Assembly: GCF_033239625.1 (NCBI RefSeq)
Contig: NZ_BTCK01000006.1
Span: 62,001 to 126,000, forward strand
Reading direction: 5' to 3'
DNA length: 64,000 nucleotides
Origin: Paenibacillus_T sp033239625
GTDB taxonomy: Bacteria > Bacillota > Bacilli > Paenibacillales > Paenibacillaceae
Position numbers and translations under genes: made by a program. Below the pieces are notes generated by a model. That model saw nothing but the letters and a program-made list of their open reading frames with translations, made no database searches and had not been told where the DNA came from. Of this stretch, positions 8,171-16,613 are shown in pieces. How positions within the stretch are numbered: the first letter of the stretch is position 1; each line of letters starts with the position of its first letter.

Positions 8171-9395
8171 GGATTTCTTCCTCCTTCACGCCGTAGTAGC
8201 TTGGTTTCTTGAACTTGTTGCTCCGAATGAGCAGGTGAATAAGGAACCGGGAAAAGAAGATGTTCGTAACGATACTTACGAGAATACTGAAGATCATTGT
8301 AAGCGCAAAGCCGCGAATCGCACCGTTACCGATGACATACAGCACGACGCTTGCGATAATGTTTGTGATATTCGCGTCCATAATCGTACGCAGCGAGTTT
8401 TTGGAACCTGCTTTGAGCGAGGACAGCAAGCTCTTGCCGCTGCGAATTTCTTCTTTAATCCGTTCGTACATAATGATGTTAGCGTCTACTGCCATACCAA
8501 CACCAAGCACGAATGCGGCGATACCCGGCAGGGTAAGCGTTGCGTTCATCAGCTTGAATACGAGAAGGAGCAGCCAGACATACGAGATGACTGTAATGCC
8601 GGCAACAACACCAGGTACACGGAACAAAATGATCAGGAATACGAGAACGATCGCCGAACCGATAATGCCTGCTTCAACCGTTTGATGGAGCGACTGCTCA
8701 CCGAGCTTTGCGCCTACGCTCTGCGTGTACTTCTCCGTCAGCTTAAGCGGAAGGGCGCCGAGGTTAATCGTATCCCGGAGTTTCTTTGCTTCTTCCAGCG
8801 TGTAGTTGCCGCTGATTTGTGCAGTACCGCCAGGAATCGCATAGTTAACCATTGGATCGGACAGCATCGTGTCATCCAGATAGATCGACATCTTCTGTCC
8901 AATGAGTTTCGTCGTTACATCTTCGAATTTCTTTGCATCTTTCAGTTTGATCGTAATCATAGGGTTACCCAGCTCGTCCCGAACGACGTCTGCACCGTTC
9001 TGTACAAAGTCCGTACCCGTCAGTACCGTCTCGCCTTGCGGATTACGGAACGTCAGGTTGACAGGCTTCTTAAGCATGTCGCGCACTTCGTCTTCGTTCG
9101 TTACGCCAGCCAGCTTCACGCGAATCCGGTTGCTGCCTTCTGTCGTAATCTCAGGCTCTGTAATGCCTTTCGAGTCGATCCGTTCTTCGAGGCTCTTCGC
9201 CGTTTGCTTCAACGACTCCTGCGTTACCTCTACGCCGCCTTCAAGCGGTGATGCCTCATACAAAACCTCGAATCCGCCTTTCAAGTCCAAACCTAACTTG
9301 ATGTCCTTGACCAGCCCTGGGGTTGTCCAAGCGAAAACGCCTGCCATAATGACGATAATACCCAGGAAGGCTACCAACCTGCTGCTGCCTTTCAT
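8160..9395 (-). CDS. secD: Protein translocase subunit SecD
   Basis: SecD is the partner of SecF in the Sec accessory complex. The 411-residue protein has an N-terminal membrane segment (residues 8-27), the conserved LGLDLKGGFEVLYEA motif near 34-48, a large extracytoplasmic P1-type region, and five helices in the C-terminal half with GMAVDANIIMYERIKEE near 302. It overlaps secF by 11 bases. A strong promoter (9431-9459) lies 36 bases upstream of the ATG. The P1 region is shorter than in E. coli, as is usual for Gram-positive bacteria. Confidence 0.95.
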   Translation of the reverse strand: MKGSSRLVAFLGIIVIMAGVFAWTTPGLVKDIKLGLDLKGGFEVLYEASPLEGGVEVTQESLKQTAKSLEERIDSKGITEPEITTEGSNRIRVKLAGVTNEDEVRDMLKKPVNLTFRNPQGETVLTGTDFVQNGADVVRDELGNPMITIKLKDAKKFEDVTTKLIGQKMSIYLDDTMLSDPMVNYAIPGGTAQISGNYTLEEAKKLRDTINLGALPLKLTEKYTQSVGAKLGEQSLHQTVEAGIIGSAIVLVFLIILFRVPGVVAGITVISYVWLLLLVFKLMNATLTLPGIAAFVLGVGMAVDANIIMYERIKEEIRSGKSLLSSLKAGSKNSLRTIMDANITNIIASVVLYVIGNGAIRGFALTMIFSILVSIVTNIFFSRFLIHLLIRSNKFKKPSYYGVKEEEIRAL

Positions 9396-9430
9396 AGACG
9401 AATGATCCCCCTTATATTCACAATAGTCCT

Positions 9431-9459
9431 ATTATACCGAGGAGGTAAAATGCAGTCAA
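9431..9459 (-). promoter_or_regulatory. Sigma-A promoter of secDF
   Basis: Minus-strand TTGACT (9459-9454) and TATAAT (9436-9431) are separated by 17 bases, a near-consensus vegetative promoter. The -35 box lies at the T-run of the comN terminator, so transcription of secDF starts right where comN transcription ends. Confidence 0.85.
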
Positions 9460-9489
9460 AAAAAAGACCGTTTCTATATCAGAAACGGC
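9456..9489 (-). terminator. Intrinsic terminator after comN
   Basis: Arms CCGTTTCT/AGAAACGG (9468-9475 and 9481-9488) are followed on the minus strand by a run of eight T. The hairpin overlaps the last codons of comN. Confidence 0.85.
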
Positions 9490-9718
9490 TGCCTCGGTAA
9501 GCGTTCAACGTCATCTGATTCATGAATGTCGTCGCCTTCAGCGACAAAATGTCGTTCACAACCGTGTGCAGCGCAGGTACACCGCTCTTGCTGTACTTGC
9601 CGCTCACACAAGCCCAAACTTCCTCTGCCTCAACGTGCTCGTAGCCGATCAGCCGAAATTCCGCCGCCTTGCTCTCGCACAGCGTTTGCACCATTTCATC
9701 GAATTCTTCATCGGTCAT
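9479..9718 (-). CDS. comN: ComN-family post-transcriptional regulator
   Basis: This small cytoplasmic protein resembles the post-transcriptional regulator family of B. subtilis ComN (YrzD), reported to control the comE late competence operon after transcription starts. From the ATG at 9718 it has 79 residues, starting MTDEEFDEMVQTLCESKAAEF. The frame is open 31 codons further up, but an AGAGGAAG ribosome site fits this ATG and the upstream residues look non-conserved. It sits between spoVB and secDF, the same neighbourhood as in B. subtilis, and is divergent from spoVB. The family assignment rests on context and the short conserved N-terminal helix, so it is moderately sure. Confidence 0.7.
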   Translation of the reverse strand: MTDEEFDEMVQTLCESKAAEFRLIGYEHVEAEEVWACVSGKYSKSGVPALHTVVNDILSLKATTFMNQMTLNAYRGSRF

Positions 9719-9980
9719 CGCCCGCTCTTCCTCTCCATTGCCGCAATAGCTTATCCCTTGATGGGCAACACCTTTGTATTCGCCCTTATGCATGCAATAT
9801 CCTTCTGGCAAATATGAGAAACCTGCTTCGCACTCATTCGAAGATTATGTAAGCCTGGCAATCTATAATTTCTTATTGGGTTGAAAACCGATTGGACATG
9901 CGCTATTCGCTGTCTGCATAAGGATGAATATAGGCTTGTATCACAAGGAGAAGTTTTACTATTTGAAAAGAGGGAAGCAT

Positions 9981-11561
9981 GTGACGAAACAATCGTTCAT
10001 CAAAGGCGCCTTGATATTGCTGCTGGCAGGCGTTATCAATCGACTGCTGGGCTTCGTTCCACGCATCGTCCTGCCGCGCATTATGGGAGCAGAGGGTGTT
10101 GGCATTTACCAACTGGGCTATCCGTTCCTATCGGTCATGCTGACGATTGTCGTCGGTGGCATCCCGCTTGCTGTAGCGAAGTGGATCGCGGAAGCCGAAT
10201 CGCTCGGCGATACGCGGCGAGTCAAGACGATATTCCGTACCGCCATGACATTGACGGTTACACTGTCCTTATCGCTCACTGCGCTGCTTGTTTTATTCGC
10301 ACCTATGATAGCTACGAATATTTTGCCCGATGCAAGGGTTTATCAAACGTTTCTATGTATGACGCCGCTGGTTACGATTATTGGCGTTTCGTCGATTTAC
10401 CGCGCTTATTTCCAAGGCAAACATAACATGATCCCTACAGCAGCTTCACAAGTGACAGAAACCATTATCCGCATCATCTTCCAGCTCATGCTTGCGGGGG
10501 CACTGCTTCCTTACGGATTGCAATGGGCTGCAGCAGGCGCGATGCTCGGAACCGTTGCCGGCGAAATCGCGGGGCTTGTCGTTACGCTTTATCACTATCA
10601 TCGAGACCGCAGGCGACAACCAGATCCGATTGAACAGGCACCGGACACAACCGTTCCTTCTTTATATAAACGCCGTCCTGCCGAACCTCCTGTCCTTCGC
10701 CGATTGATGCATTTGTCCGTACCGGTGACGGGCAGCCGGCTGGTCGGATCGCTGTCATACTTGCTGGAGACGATCTTTACGAATCGAAGTCTCGCTGCGG
10801 CGGGCATTGCGATCGGTGCAGCAACTTCGCAATACGGCGCTCTGCAAGGGATGATTGTCCCGCTCGTGCTGCTGCCTACCGCGCTTACCTATTCCTTATC
10901 GATTTCGTTGATCCCGACATTATCGGAAGCTGCGGCTAGAGGAGATCGCGAGCTTATTCACCGCCGCATGCATCAGTCGCTGCGGTTATCCCTTGTGACA
11001 GGCGCACCATTCGTTGTGGTCATGACACTTTTCGCTGAACCGCTATGCAGACTCATTTATAACCATGCCGACATTGCGCCGCTTCTGCGTCTTATTGCCC
11101 CTTTCGGCATGTTCATTTATTTGCAAGGACCGCTTCAAGCCGCACTCCAAGCGTTGGAGAAACCAGGGACGGCACTAATGAATACTTTCATCGGTGCCGG
11201 CATTAAGCTTGTGCTTATCATTCAGCTGGCATCGAACCCTCAGCTTGGTATTTATGGCGCTGCGATTGCCATTTGCATCAATATCGTGATCGTAACCGCA
11301 CTGCATGGATGGAGCGTTGCCCGTTTCGTCGGCTATCGGATCAAATTATTAGATTTTGTAAAGGTCGGAACAGCAATGACCATTATGGGCGCCTTCGCCC
11401 TATGGCTCATGAAAGGCGCTTGGCTGCCGCATGAAGCACTCAATCTCATGCTCGCATCCATTGGCGGCATTGTGCTTTATCTCATCATCATGTTGCTGAC
11501 AGGTATCGTCGATCGTTATGACGCTGTACGATTACCGATCATTGGCCGCTTTTTCAAATAG
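9981..11561 (+). CDS. spoVB: Stage V sporulation protein B, MOP-type flippase
   Basis: SpoVB belongs to the MOP/MurJ-like flippase superfamily and is needed for spore cortex peptidoglycan, probably by moving lipid-linked precursors across the outer forespore membrane. The protein starts with GTG at 9981, preceded by AAAGAGGGA, and has 526 residues; an in-frame ATG at 9924 lacks a ribosome site. It begins TKQSFIKGALILLLAGVINR and has about 14 membrane helices. The motif RIMGAEGVGIYQLGYP near residue 35 is typical of the family. It converges with the yrbG-like gene, leaving only 13 bases between their ends. Confidence 0.92.
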   Translation: MTKQSFIKGALILLLAGVINRLLGFVPRIVLPRIMGAEGVGIYQLGYPFLSVMLTIVVGGIPLAVAKWIAEAESLGDTRRVKTIFRTAMTLTVTLSLSLTALLVLFAPMIATNILPDARVYQTFLCMTPLVTIIGVSSIYRAYFQGKHNMIPTAASQVTETIIRIIFQLMLAGALLPYGLQWAAAGAMLGTVAGEIAGLVVTLYHYHRDRRRQPDPIEQAPDTTVPSLYKRRPAEPPVLRRLMHLSVPVTGSRLVGSLSYLLETIFTNRSLAAAGIAIGAATSQYGALQGMIVPLVLLPTALTYSLSISLIPTLSEAAARGDRELIHRRMHQSLRLSLVTGAPFVVVMTLFAEPLCRLIYNHADIAPLLRLIAPFGMFIYLQGPLQAALQALEKPGTALMNTFIGAGIKLVLIIQLASNPQLGIYGAAIAICINIVIVTALHGWSVARFVGYRIKLLDFVKVGTAMTIMGAFALWLMKGAWLPHEALNLMLASIGGIVLYLIIMLLTGIVDRYDAVRLPIIGRFFK

Positions 11562-11574
11562 AGGCGCATAGCTG

Positions 11575-12303
11575 TTAACGACTGCGCTTCGTGTCCACAT
11601 ACCATCTGCCGCGATGATCGATCGTGCAGAAGAATACTTCCTTGAAGTCGTTCACGCCTTGCTGCTGCAATTCATTTTTGAGCCAGAAACGTGTCTTCTC
11701 CATCTTCGTCAAATTATCATCTTGAACCTTGCCGTCCATAATGAGCGGAACGGGGAGCATCTCAAATCGATATCGGTTTGGAAAGATCGGGTCCTTCGAT
11801 TCCTGCGGCTTGTCCTTGAATATAGAAGCGGCCGACGATCGATCCTGTTCTTTCTTAATAACGGACAGCTTGCCGCTCGTCTCAAGGATGGCAAACTCTA
11901 CCTCGCTAACGGAGCTGATACCGTTCTCTCGAAGCTGCAGCATGAGATCGTCTAAGTTGTAACGTCCGCTATGCATGACATGTCGATCCAGTTCTCCGTT
12001 CTGAACAATGATGCTCGGCTTGCCATCAAACAACAGCCGAAGCTTGCGGTTCTTCATCGTAATGTAGGATATCGCAATTTGCAGCAGCATGAGCAGCGCC
12101 ATTGGATATACCCCATGCCACATCGAGCGCTCCGTATCTTCAATGACAATGACCGCAATCTCGGCAATCATGAAGGAGATGACAAGGTCAAGCACCGACA
12201 TTTTGCCGATTTCACGCTTGCCCATTAAGCGCATGACAATAAAAACAACGAAGTAAATCAGAACCGTTCGAAGGAATAAGCTCCCGAATTCTGCCGCTTC
12301 CAC
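11575..12303 (-). CDS. DUF421 membrane protein (YrbG-like)
   Basis: The 242-residue protein has three N-terminal membrane helices (LRTVLIYFVVFIVMRLMG near residue 10, then two more to about 85) followed by the DUF421 cytoplasmic domains with RLLFDGKPSIIVQNGELD near 100. Its function is unknown in general; related proteins occur near spoVB and some are linked to spore germination or envelope stress. The start is GTG at 12303, with a strong GAGGAGGGC ribosome site six bases upstream. The frame runs 57 codons further up, but that part has no family similarity. B. subtilis yrbG also lies beside spoVB. Confidence 0.85.
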   Translation of the reverse strand: MEAAEFGSLFLRTVLIYFVVFIVMRLMGKREIGKMSVLDLVISFMIAEIAVIVIEDTERSMWHGVYPMALLMLLQIAISYITMKNRKLRLLFDGKPSIIVQNGELDRHVMHSGRYNLDDLMLQLRENGISSVSEVEFAILETSGKLSVIKKEQDRSSAASIFKDKPQESKDPIFPNRYRFEMLPVPLIMDGKVQDDNLTKMEKTRFWLKNELQQQGVNDFKEVFFCTIDHRGRWYVDTKRSR

Positions 12304-12577
12304 ACTTAACGCCCTCCTCTTCGCTGTAAGCTGTTTAAGCTGTATCCGACTTGTAGAAGTATTCTCACCTTCACCCTGTACCGTCATGCCTCTGTCAGCA
12401 TTCGAATTTATGGCAAGACGACTGATAATACCTCTATCAAGGCATTTCGTGGATATGCGGTAAAAGTCAGGCATGCGCTTGTACTAAATGAATGGACAGA
12501 ACCATACAGTGGAAGTAAGTCATCATTCGTACGAACTGTTCGACATTCACTATTTCAATTGAGGGGGTACATCACTC
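12304..12577. other. Divergent intergenic region
   Basis: This 274-base stretch separates the yrbG-like gene (minus) from the yrzE-like gene (plus) and must hold both promoters. I found no clear consensus boxes. A GAGGGGGT ribosome site at 12561-12568 serves the plus-strand gene. Confidence 0.5.
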
Positions 12578-12967
12578 GTGAATCCAATTAAAAATGTATC
12601 CAAGGTGAACGTCTCTTCACCGATGCTGGGCGGCGCACTGACTGCTTGTATTTGGCTAGGAGCCGGCGCATTGCTGCTATCGCTCATTCTGAAATTCAGC
12701 AGCATGCAGGAAACCTCTCTGCCGATGTATGCAATGACCATACACGGCTGCGCTTCCTTCGCAGGCGGCTTCGCTTCTGGCAAACGTTCAGGCCGCAAAG
12801 GCTGGTACTTCGGCGGCGGACTTGGCATTCTCTACGCGTTGATCATTATTCTGATTGGCTTCCTCTCCGTTAATGCTGGCTTCTCCTCGCATACATGGAA
12901 TTTGCTTGCGGTCGTTATACCAGCAGGCGCGATTGGCGGCATGATTGGCGTTAATTTGAAGAAATAA
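12578..12967 (+). CDS. TIGR04086-type small membrane protein (YrzE-like)
   Basis: The 129-residue protein has four predicted membrane helices (near residues 17-35, 45-62, 70-93 and 103-125) and little else. The pattern resembles the TIGR04086 family, which includes B. subtilis YrzE and is found next to yrbG, yajC and spoVB; its function is not known. Translation starts at GTG 12578 after the GAGGGGGT ribosome site. Glycine-rich helix 3 (GRKGWYFGGGLGILYALI) is a recognisable feature. Confidence 0.75.
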   Translation: MNPIKNVSKVNVSSPMLGGALTACIWLGAGALLLSLILKFSSMQETSLPMYAMTIHGCASFAGGFASGKRSGRKGWYFGGGLGILYALIIILIGFLSVNAGFSSHTWNLLAVVIPAGAIGGMIGVNLKK

Positions 12968-13055
12968 ATCACGTTTGCGATTGTCCCCCTGTTTTGTGTT
13001 ATACTAATGCAGGCACTTTGGGCTTGGCTGCATTACTTCATTAGGGGGATCCTGC

Positions 13056-13901
13056 ATGGTTTTGTTTGACAATATGGGGAGCGTAACGTTATACACCGTC
13101 CTTGTCGTCACCGCGCTTCTTACATATGGCGTTGCTGGAAATCCGTTTGCTGTCGGGCTGGATTTTCTGAAAAATATGATTACATCGCCGAAGTATTTCA
13201 TTCACTTTGTTGCTCTGCTTGCCATATTGTTCCTGAACAAGAGTGAAATGCACATCGAACGAAACATGGATTATTCCGCTAACTTCACGCATTGGTTCAA
13301 ATCCATTGAAGGCAGTTTCGTTGCTAATCTACAGCATGCTTTCGAGAATACAGCCTTAACAACTGGACTTGTTTTCTTATATGTCGTCGTTCTTCAATCG
13401 CTTATTGTCGCATCGATCTTAATGTACTCGTATCGAAGCAAATCGAAGGAAATGTTTTATGCAACATGTTACGCCATCATGCTGAATTACTTTATCGCGA
13501 TACCGTTCTTCTTATTCTTCCCGATCAACGAGGTCTGGTCTTACGATTCGAATGTAAAGTTTCTTATGTTAGAGGCATTTCCCAAATTCGAGACGGAATA
13601 TCGTCCGCTGTCCGGTCTGAACAACTGTTTCCCAAGCCTTCATACGTCGATCTCGACCACGCTTGCGATTCTCGCCGTAAAGTCAGGCAATAAGAAATGG
13701 GCGGTTCTAGTCTGCACTTGCGCGCTGTTAACGATCTTCTCCATCTTCTATCTGGGCATCCATTGGCTGATCGATATGTTCGGCGGACTCATGCTTGCAA
13801 CGTTCGCTTCCGTAGTAGGTTTGAAGCTCGCGAAGATGAATGTGCTTCGTCTGCCCGAACAATTGCCAAGCCGCTTGTTCGCAAGAGAAGAAGTCAAATA
13901 A
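13056..13901 (+). CDS. PAP2-family phosphatase/phosphotransferase, Aur1-like
   Basis: The 281-residue polytopic membrane protein carries the phosphatidic acid phosphatase type 2 motifs NCFPSLHTSIST near residue 188 and YLGIHWLIDMFGG near 232, giving the catalytic His residues and the Asp that supports the second. The wide spacing and topology resemble the inositolphosphotransferase (Aur1/Ipt1) subgroup. It probably dephosphorylates or transfers a lipid phosphate on the outer face of the membrane; the substrate cannot be told from the sequence. An AGGGGGAT ribosome site precedes the ATG. It converges with yajC across a bidirectional terminator. Confidence 0.85.
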   Translation: MVLFDNMGSVTLYTVLVVTALLTYGVAGNPFAVGLDFLKNMITSPKYFIHFVALLAILFLNKSEMHIERNMDYSANFTHWFKSIEGSFVANLQHAFENTALTTGLVFLYVVVLQSLIVASILMYSYRSKSKEMFYATCYAIMLNYFIAIPFFLFFPINEVWSYDSNVKFLMLEAFPKFETEYRPLSGLNNCFPSLHTSISTTLAILAVKSGNKKWAVLVCTCALLTIFSIFYLGIHWLIDMFGGLMLATFASVVGLKLAKMNVLRLPEQLPSRLFAREEVK

Positions 13902-13932
13902 CAGAAGGGTTCTACCCTTCACGATTACACGC

Positions 13933-13969
13933 AAAAAAGGTTGAGCCGCTATTAGCTGCTCAACCTTTT
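13933..13969. terminator. Bidirectional terminator between PAP2 gene and yajC
   Basis: Arms GGTTGAGC/GCTCAACC are flanked by an A-run on one side and a T-run on the other, so it can stop transcription from both converging genes. Confidence 0.9.
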
Positions 13970-13983
13970 CTCGTTCCAGAGAA

Positions 13984-14325
13984 CTATTCAGCGGATTTAT
14001 CCGCCTTCTCCAGCTTCTCCGACGGAGCTGGCGCGCTCGTCAGTACGCTGCTGATTGCGCTGCGTTCGAACGTCAGCTTAACCGTATCATTGACGCGCAA
14101 TACAACCGTATCGCTGTTCAGTTCAACGATTGTGCCATGCAAACCGCCGATTGTTGCGATTTTATCGCCCTTCTTCAGCTGGTTCATCATCGCATTACGC
14201 GTTTTCGTCTTACGCTGCTGCGGTCTCAGTAGTAGGAAATAAAATACCGCGAACATGAGAACGAATGGGAGTACAAGACCCCAAATACCGCCGCCTGAAC
14301 TAGAGGCTTCTGCTGCTAGATACAT
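13984..14325 (-). CDS. yajC: Preprotein translocase subunit YajC
   Basis: YajC is a small membrane partner of SecDF. The 113-residue protein has one membrane helix (LVLPFVLMFAVFYFLLLRPQ, residues 16-35), the conserved RPQQRKTK motif after it, and a cytoplasmic domain with LKKGDKIATIGGLHGTI. It ends with a charged tail. It follows tgt by 15 bases, the common queA-tgt-yajC order, and is the last gene of that run before the terminator at 13933-13969. Confidence 0.95.
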   Translation of the reverse strand: MYLAAEASSSGGGIWGLVLPFVLMFAVFYFLLLRPQQRKTKTRNAMMNQLKKGDKIATIGGLHGTIVELNSDTVVLRVNDTVKLTFERSAISSVLTSAPAPSEKLEKADKSAE

Positions 14326-14340
14326 ACGAATTCCTCCTTT

Positions 14341-15477
14341 TTAAAATCCTCTTTCATTGTCATTCAGACCATACTTCGCGAAAAATTCATCCCGGAAATC
14401 AAGCAGCCGGTCATCCATAATCGCTTGTCGTACATCCTTCATGAGCTTAATCAGGAAATGCAAGTTATGGTACGTCGTCAATCGAATACCGAAAGTTTCG
14501 TCGGCCTTGATTAGATGACGGATGTACGCACGAGAGTAGTTGCGGCACGTATAGCAGTCGCAGTTCGGATCGAGCGGGCCAAAATCGTCTTGGAACTTCG
14601 CATTGCGAATAACAAGACGCCCTTCGCTTGTCATGGTTGTACCATTCCGAGCGATACGAGTCGGCAATACGCAATCGAACATGTCGATGCCGCGAATCGA
14701 GCCTTCAAGTAGAGCATCTGGCGATCCGACGCCCATCAAGTAACGAGGTTTGTCAGCTGGCATTAGCGGCACAGTGACATCCAGCATCTCATACATGAGA
14801 GGCTTGGACTCTCCAACGCTCAAACCACCAATAGCATAACCTGGGAAATCCATAGCGGTCAATTGTTCTGCGCTCTGCTTGCGCAGATCCGCATACATAC
14901 CGCCTTGAATAATCGCGAACAACGCTTGGTCATCCGGACGAGCATGCGCCTTCAGACAGCGCTCCGCCCAACGGGTAGTCCGTTCGAGCGAATTCTTCAC
15001 ATATTCGTAATCAGCCGGGTATGGCGGACACTCGTCGAACGCCATCATAATGTCCGGACCAAGCGCGTTCTGAATTTCCATTGCTACCTCTGGAGAAATG
15101 AACAGCTTGTCCCCGTTCAAGTGCGAACGGAACGTAACGCCCTCTTCGGTAATCTTACGCATGTTGGAAAGGCTGAACACTTGGAAGCCGCCGCTGTCCG
15201 TCAGAATTGGCCGGTCCCAGTTCATAAACTTATGCAGACCGCCTGCTTGCCGCACGATCTCATGGCCTGGACGAATAAATAGATGGTAGGTGTTGCTCAG
15301 AATGATCTGAGCATCCATCGACTTCAATTCTTCCGGACTCATCGTCTTTACGGTCGCCTGTGTACCTACTGGCATAAAGGTCGGCGTTTCGATTACGCCA
15401 TGGGGCGTATGCACGCGGCCTAAGCGCGCACCCGACTGCTTGCAAACTTTAATTAATTCGTATTTAACTGCTGCCAC
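14341..15477 (-). CDS. tgt: tRNA-guanine transglycosylase
   Basis: Tgt exchanges the wobble guanine of GUN anticodons for the queuosine precursor preQ1. From GTG at 15477 the protein has 378 residues (381 in B. subtilis). Seen are DSGGFQVFSLS near residue 93 with the catalytic Asp, FAIIQGGMYADLR near 185, the second catalytic Asp in MFDCVLPTRIARNG near 265, and the zinc site CDCYTCRNYSRAYIRH near 310 with a His further on. The frame is open 24 codons upstream, into the end of queA, but an AGAGGGACG ribosome site selects this GTG. queA and yajC flank it. Confidence 0.96.
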   Translation of the reverse strand: MAAVKYELIKVCKQSGARLGRVHTPHGVIETPTFMPVGTQATVKTMSPEELKSMDAQIILSNTYHLFIRPGHEIVRQAGGLHKFMNWDRPILTDSGGFQVFSLSNMRKITEEGVTFRSHLNGDKLFISPEVAMEIQNALGPDIMMAFDECPPYPADYEYVKNSLERTTRWAERCLKAHARPDDQALFAIIQGGMYADLRKQSAEQLTAMDFPGYAIGGLSVGESKPLMYEMLDVTVPLMPADKPRYLMGVGSPDALLEGSIRGIDMFDCVLPTRIARNGTTMTSEGRLVIRNAKFQDDFGPLDPNCDCYTCRNYSRAYIRHLIKADETFGIRLTTYHNLHFLIKLMKDVRQAIMDDRLLDFRDEFFAKYGLNDNERGF

Positions 15478-15529
15478 GAACGTCCCTCTTCCGTATCCAC
15501 TATATGATATGTTAGTCGTTATCTTAATC

Positions 15530-16576
15530 TTAATAAATAAACATGGCATCTCCGAAGCTGAAGAACCGATACCGCTGCTCTACCGCTTGTCGATAAGCTT
15601 CCATAATATGCTCGCGTCCTGCTATTGCGCTAACAAGCATGACCAGCGTTGACTTCGGCAGGTGAAAATTCGTCAGCAGCGCATCCACCAGCTTAAACGA
15701 ATAGCCCGGGAAGATGAAAATATCGGTCCAACCGCTGCAAGCCTGCACTTGCTCACCTTCGAACCGCTGTGCGACGCTTTCGAGCGTACGAGCAGATGTT
15801 GTGCCCACAGCTACAATACGTCCGCCGCGCGCTTTGGTTTCATTCAATTGCTGTGCAGTTTCTTCCGACAGTTCATAATACTCGCTGTGCATCACATGCT
15901 CTTCGACGGTATCGACGCTCATCGGACGGAACGTGCCTAAGCCAACATGCAGCGTAATGTATCCGATGCGGACACCTTTATGCTTCAGCCGCTCTAGCAG
16001 CTCTTCTGTAAAATGAAGCCCTGCCGTCGGTGCCGCAGCCGAACCTTCATGCTTGGCATATACGGTCTGATAACGCTCGCGATCCTCCAGCTTCTCCTTG
16101 ATGTAAGGCGGAAGCGGCATCTCGCCCAATCGGTCGAGCAGCTCGTTGAAAATGCCCTCGTATTCGAAGCGTACAATACGGCCGCCATGCTCGCCCTCTT
16201 CTTCAACAACAGCTGTGAGCAATGGGCTTCCGTCTGCTTCGCTGCCGAATGCAAGCACCGTTCCGACTTTCATCCGCTTCGCCGGCTTAGCGAGCGTTTC
16301 CCACCGATTATCGCCAAGCGCTTTAAGAAGCAGCAACTCCACCTTGGCGCCTGTATCCTGCTTCACGCCCATCAACCGGGCAGGCAGCACGCGCGTATCG
16401 TTCAGAATCAACAAATCGCCTTCACCCAGCATTTGCTCAATGTCTAGGAATTTACGGTGACCAACCTCGCCTGTCTGCTTGTTCAGCGTAAGAAGACGAG
16501 AACTCGTCCGCTCTACTAATGGCGTCTGAGCAATGAGCTCTTCCGGCAGTTCAAAATCAAATAAATCTACGTTCAT
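15530..16576 (-). CDS. queA: S-adenosylmethionine:tRNA ribosyltransferase-isomerase
   Basis: QueA adds a ribosyl unit from S-adenosylmethionine to preQ1-modified tRNA to give epoxyqueuosine, the step after Tgt. The 348-residue protein begins MNVDLFDFELPEELIAQTPL, the family N-terminus, and has NDTRVLPARLMG near residue 57, GSAAAPTAGLHFTEELLE near 180 and TNFHLPKSTLVMLVSA near 300. Full length. It is the first gene of the queA-tgt-yajC run, lying 37 bases after the SpoIID-like gene. Confidence 0.97.
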   Translation of the reverse strand: MNVDLFDFELPEELIAQTPLVERTSSRLLTLNKQTGEVGHRKFLDIEQMLGEGDLLILNDTRVLPARLMGVKQDTGAKVELLLLKALGDNRWETLAKPAKRMKVGTVLAFGSEADGSPLLTAVVEEEGEHGGRIVRFEYEGIFNELLDRLGEMPLPPYIKEKLEDRERYQTVYAKHEGSAAAPTAGLHFTEELLERLKHKGVRIGYITLHVGLGTFRPMSVDTVEEHVMHSEYYELSEETAQQLNETKARGGRIVAVGTTSARTLESVAQRFEGEQVQACSGWTDIFIFPGYSFKLVDALLTNFHLPKSTLVMLVSAIAGREHIMEAYRQAVEQRYRFFSFGDAMFIY

Positions 16577-16613
16577 CGTTTCCGTCCTAACTGATCAATA
16601 AACAGCTTGTCTG

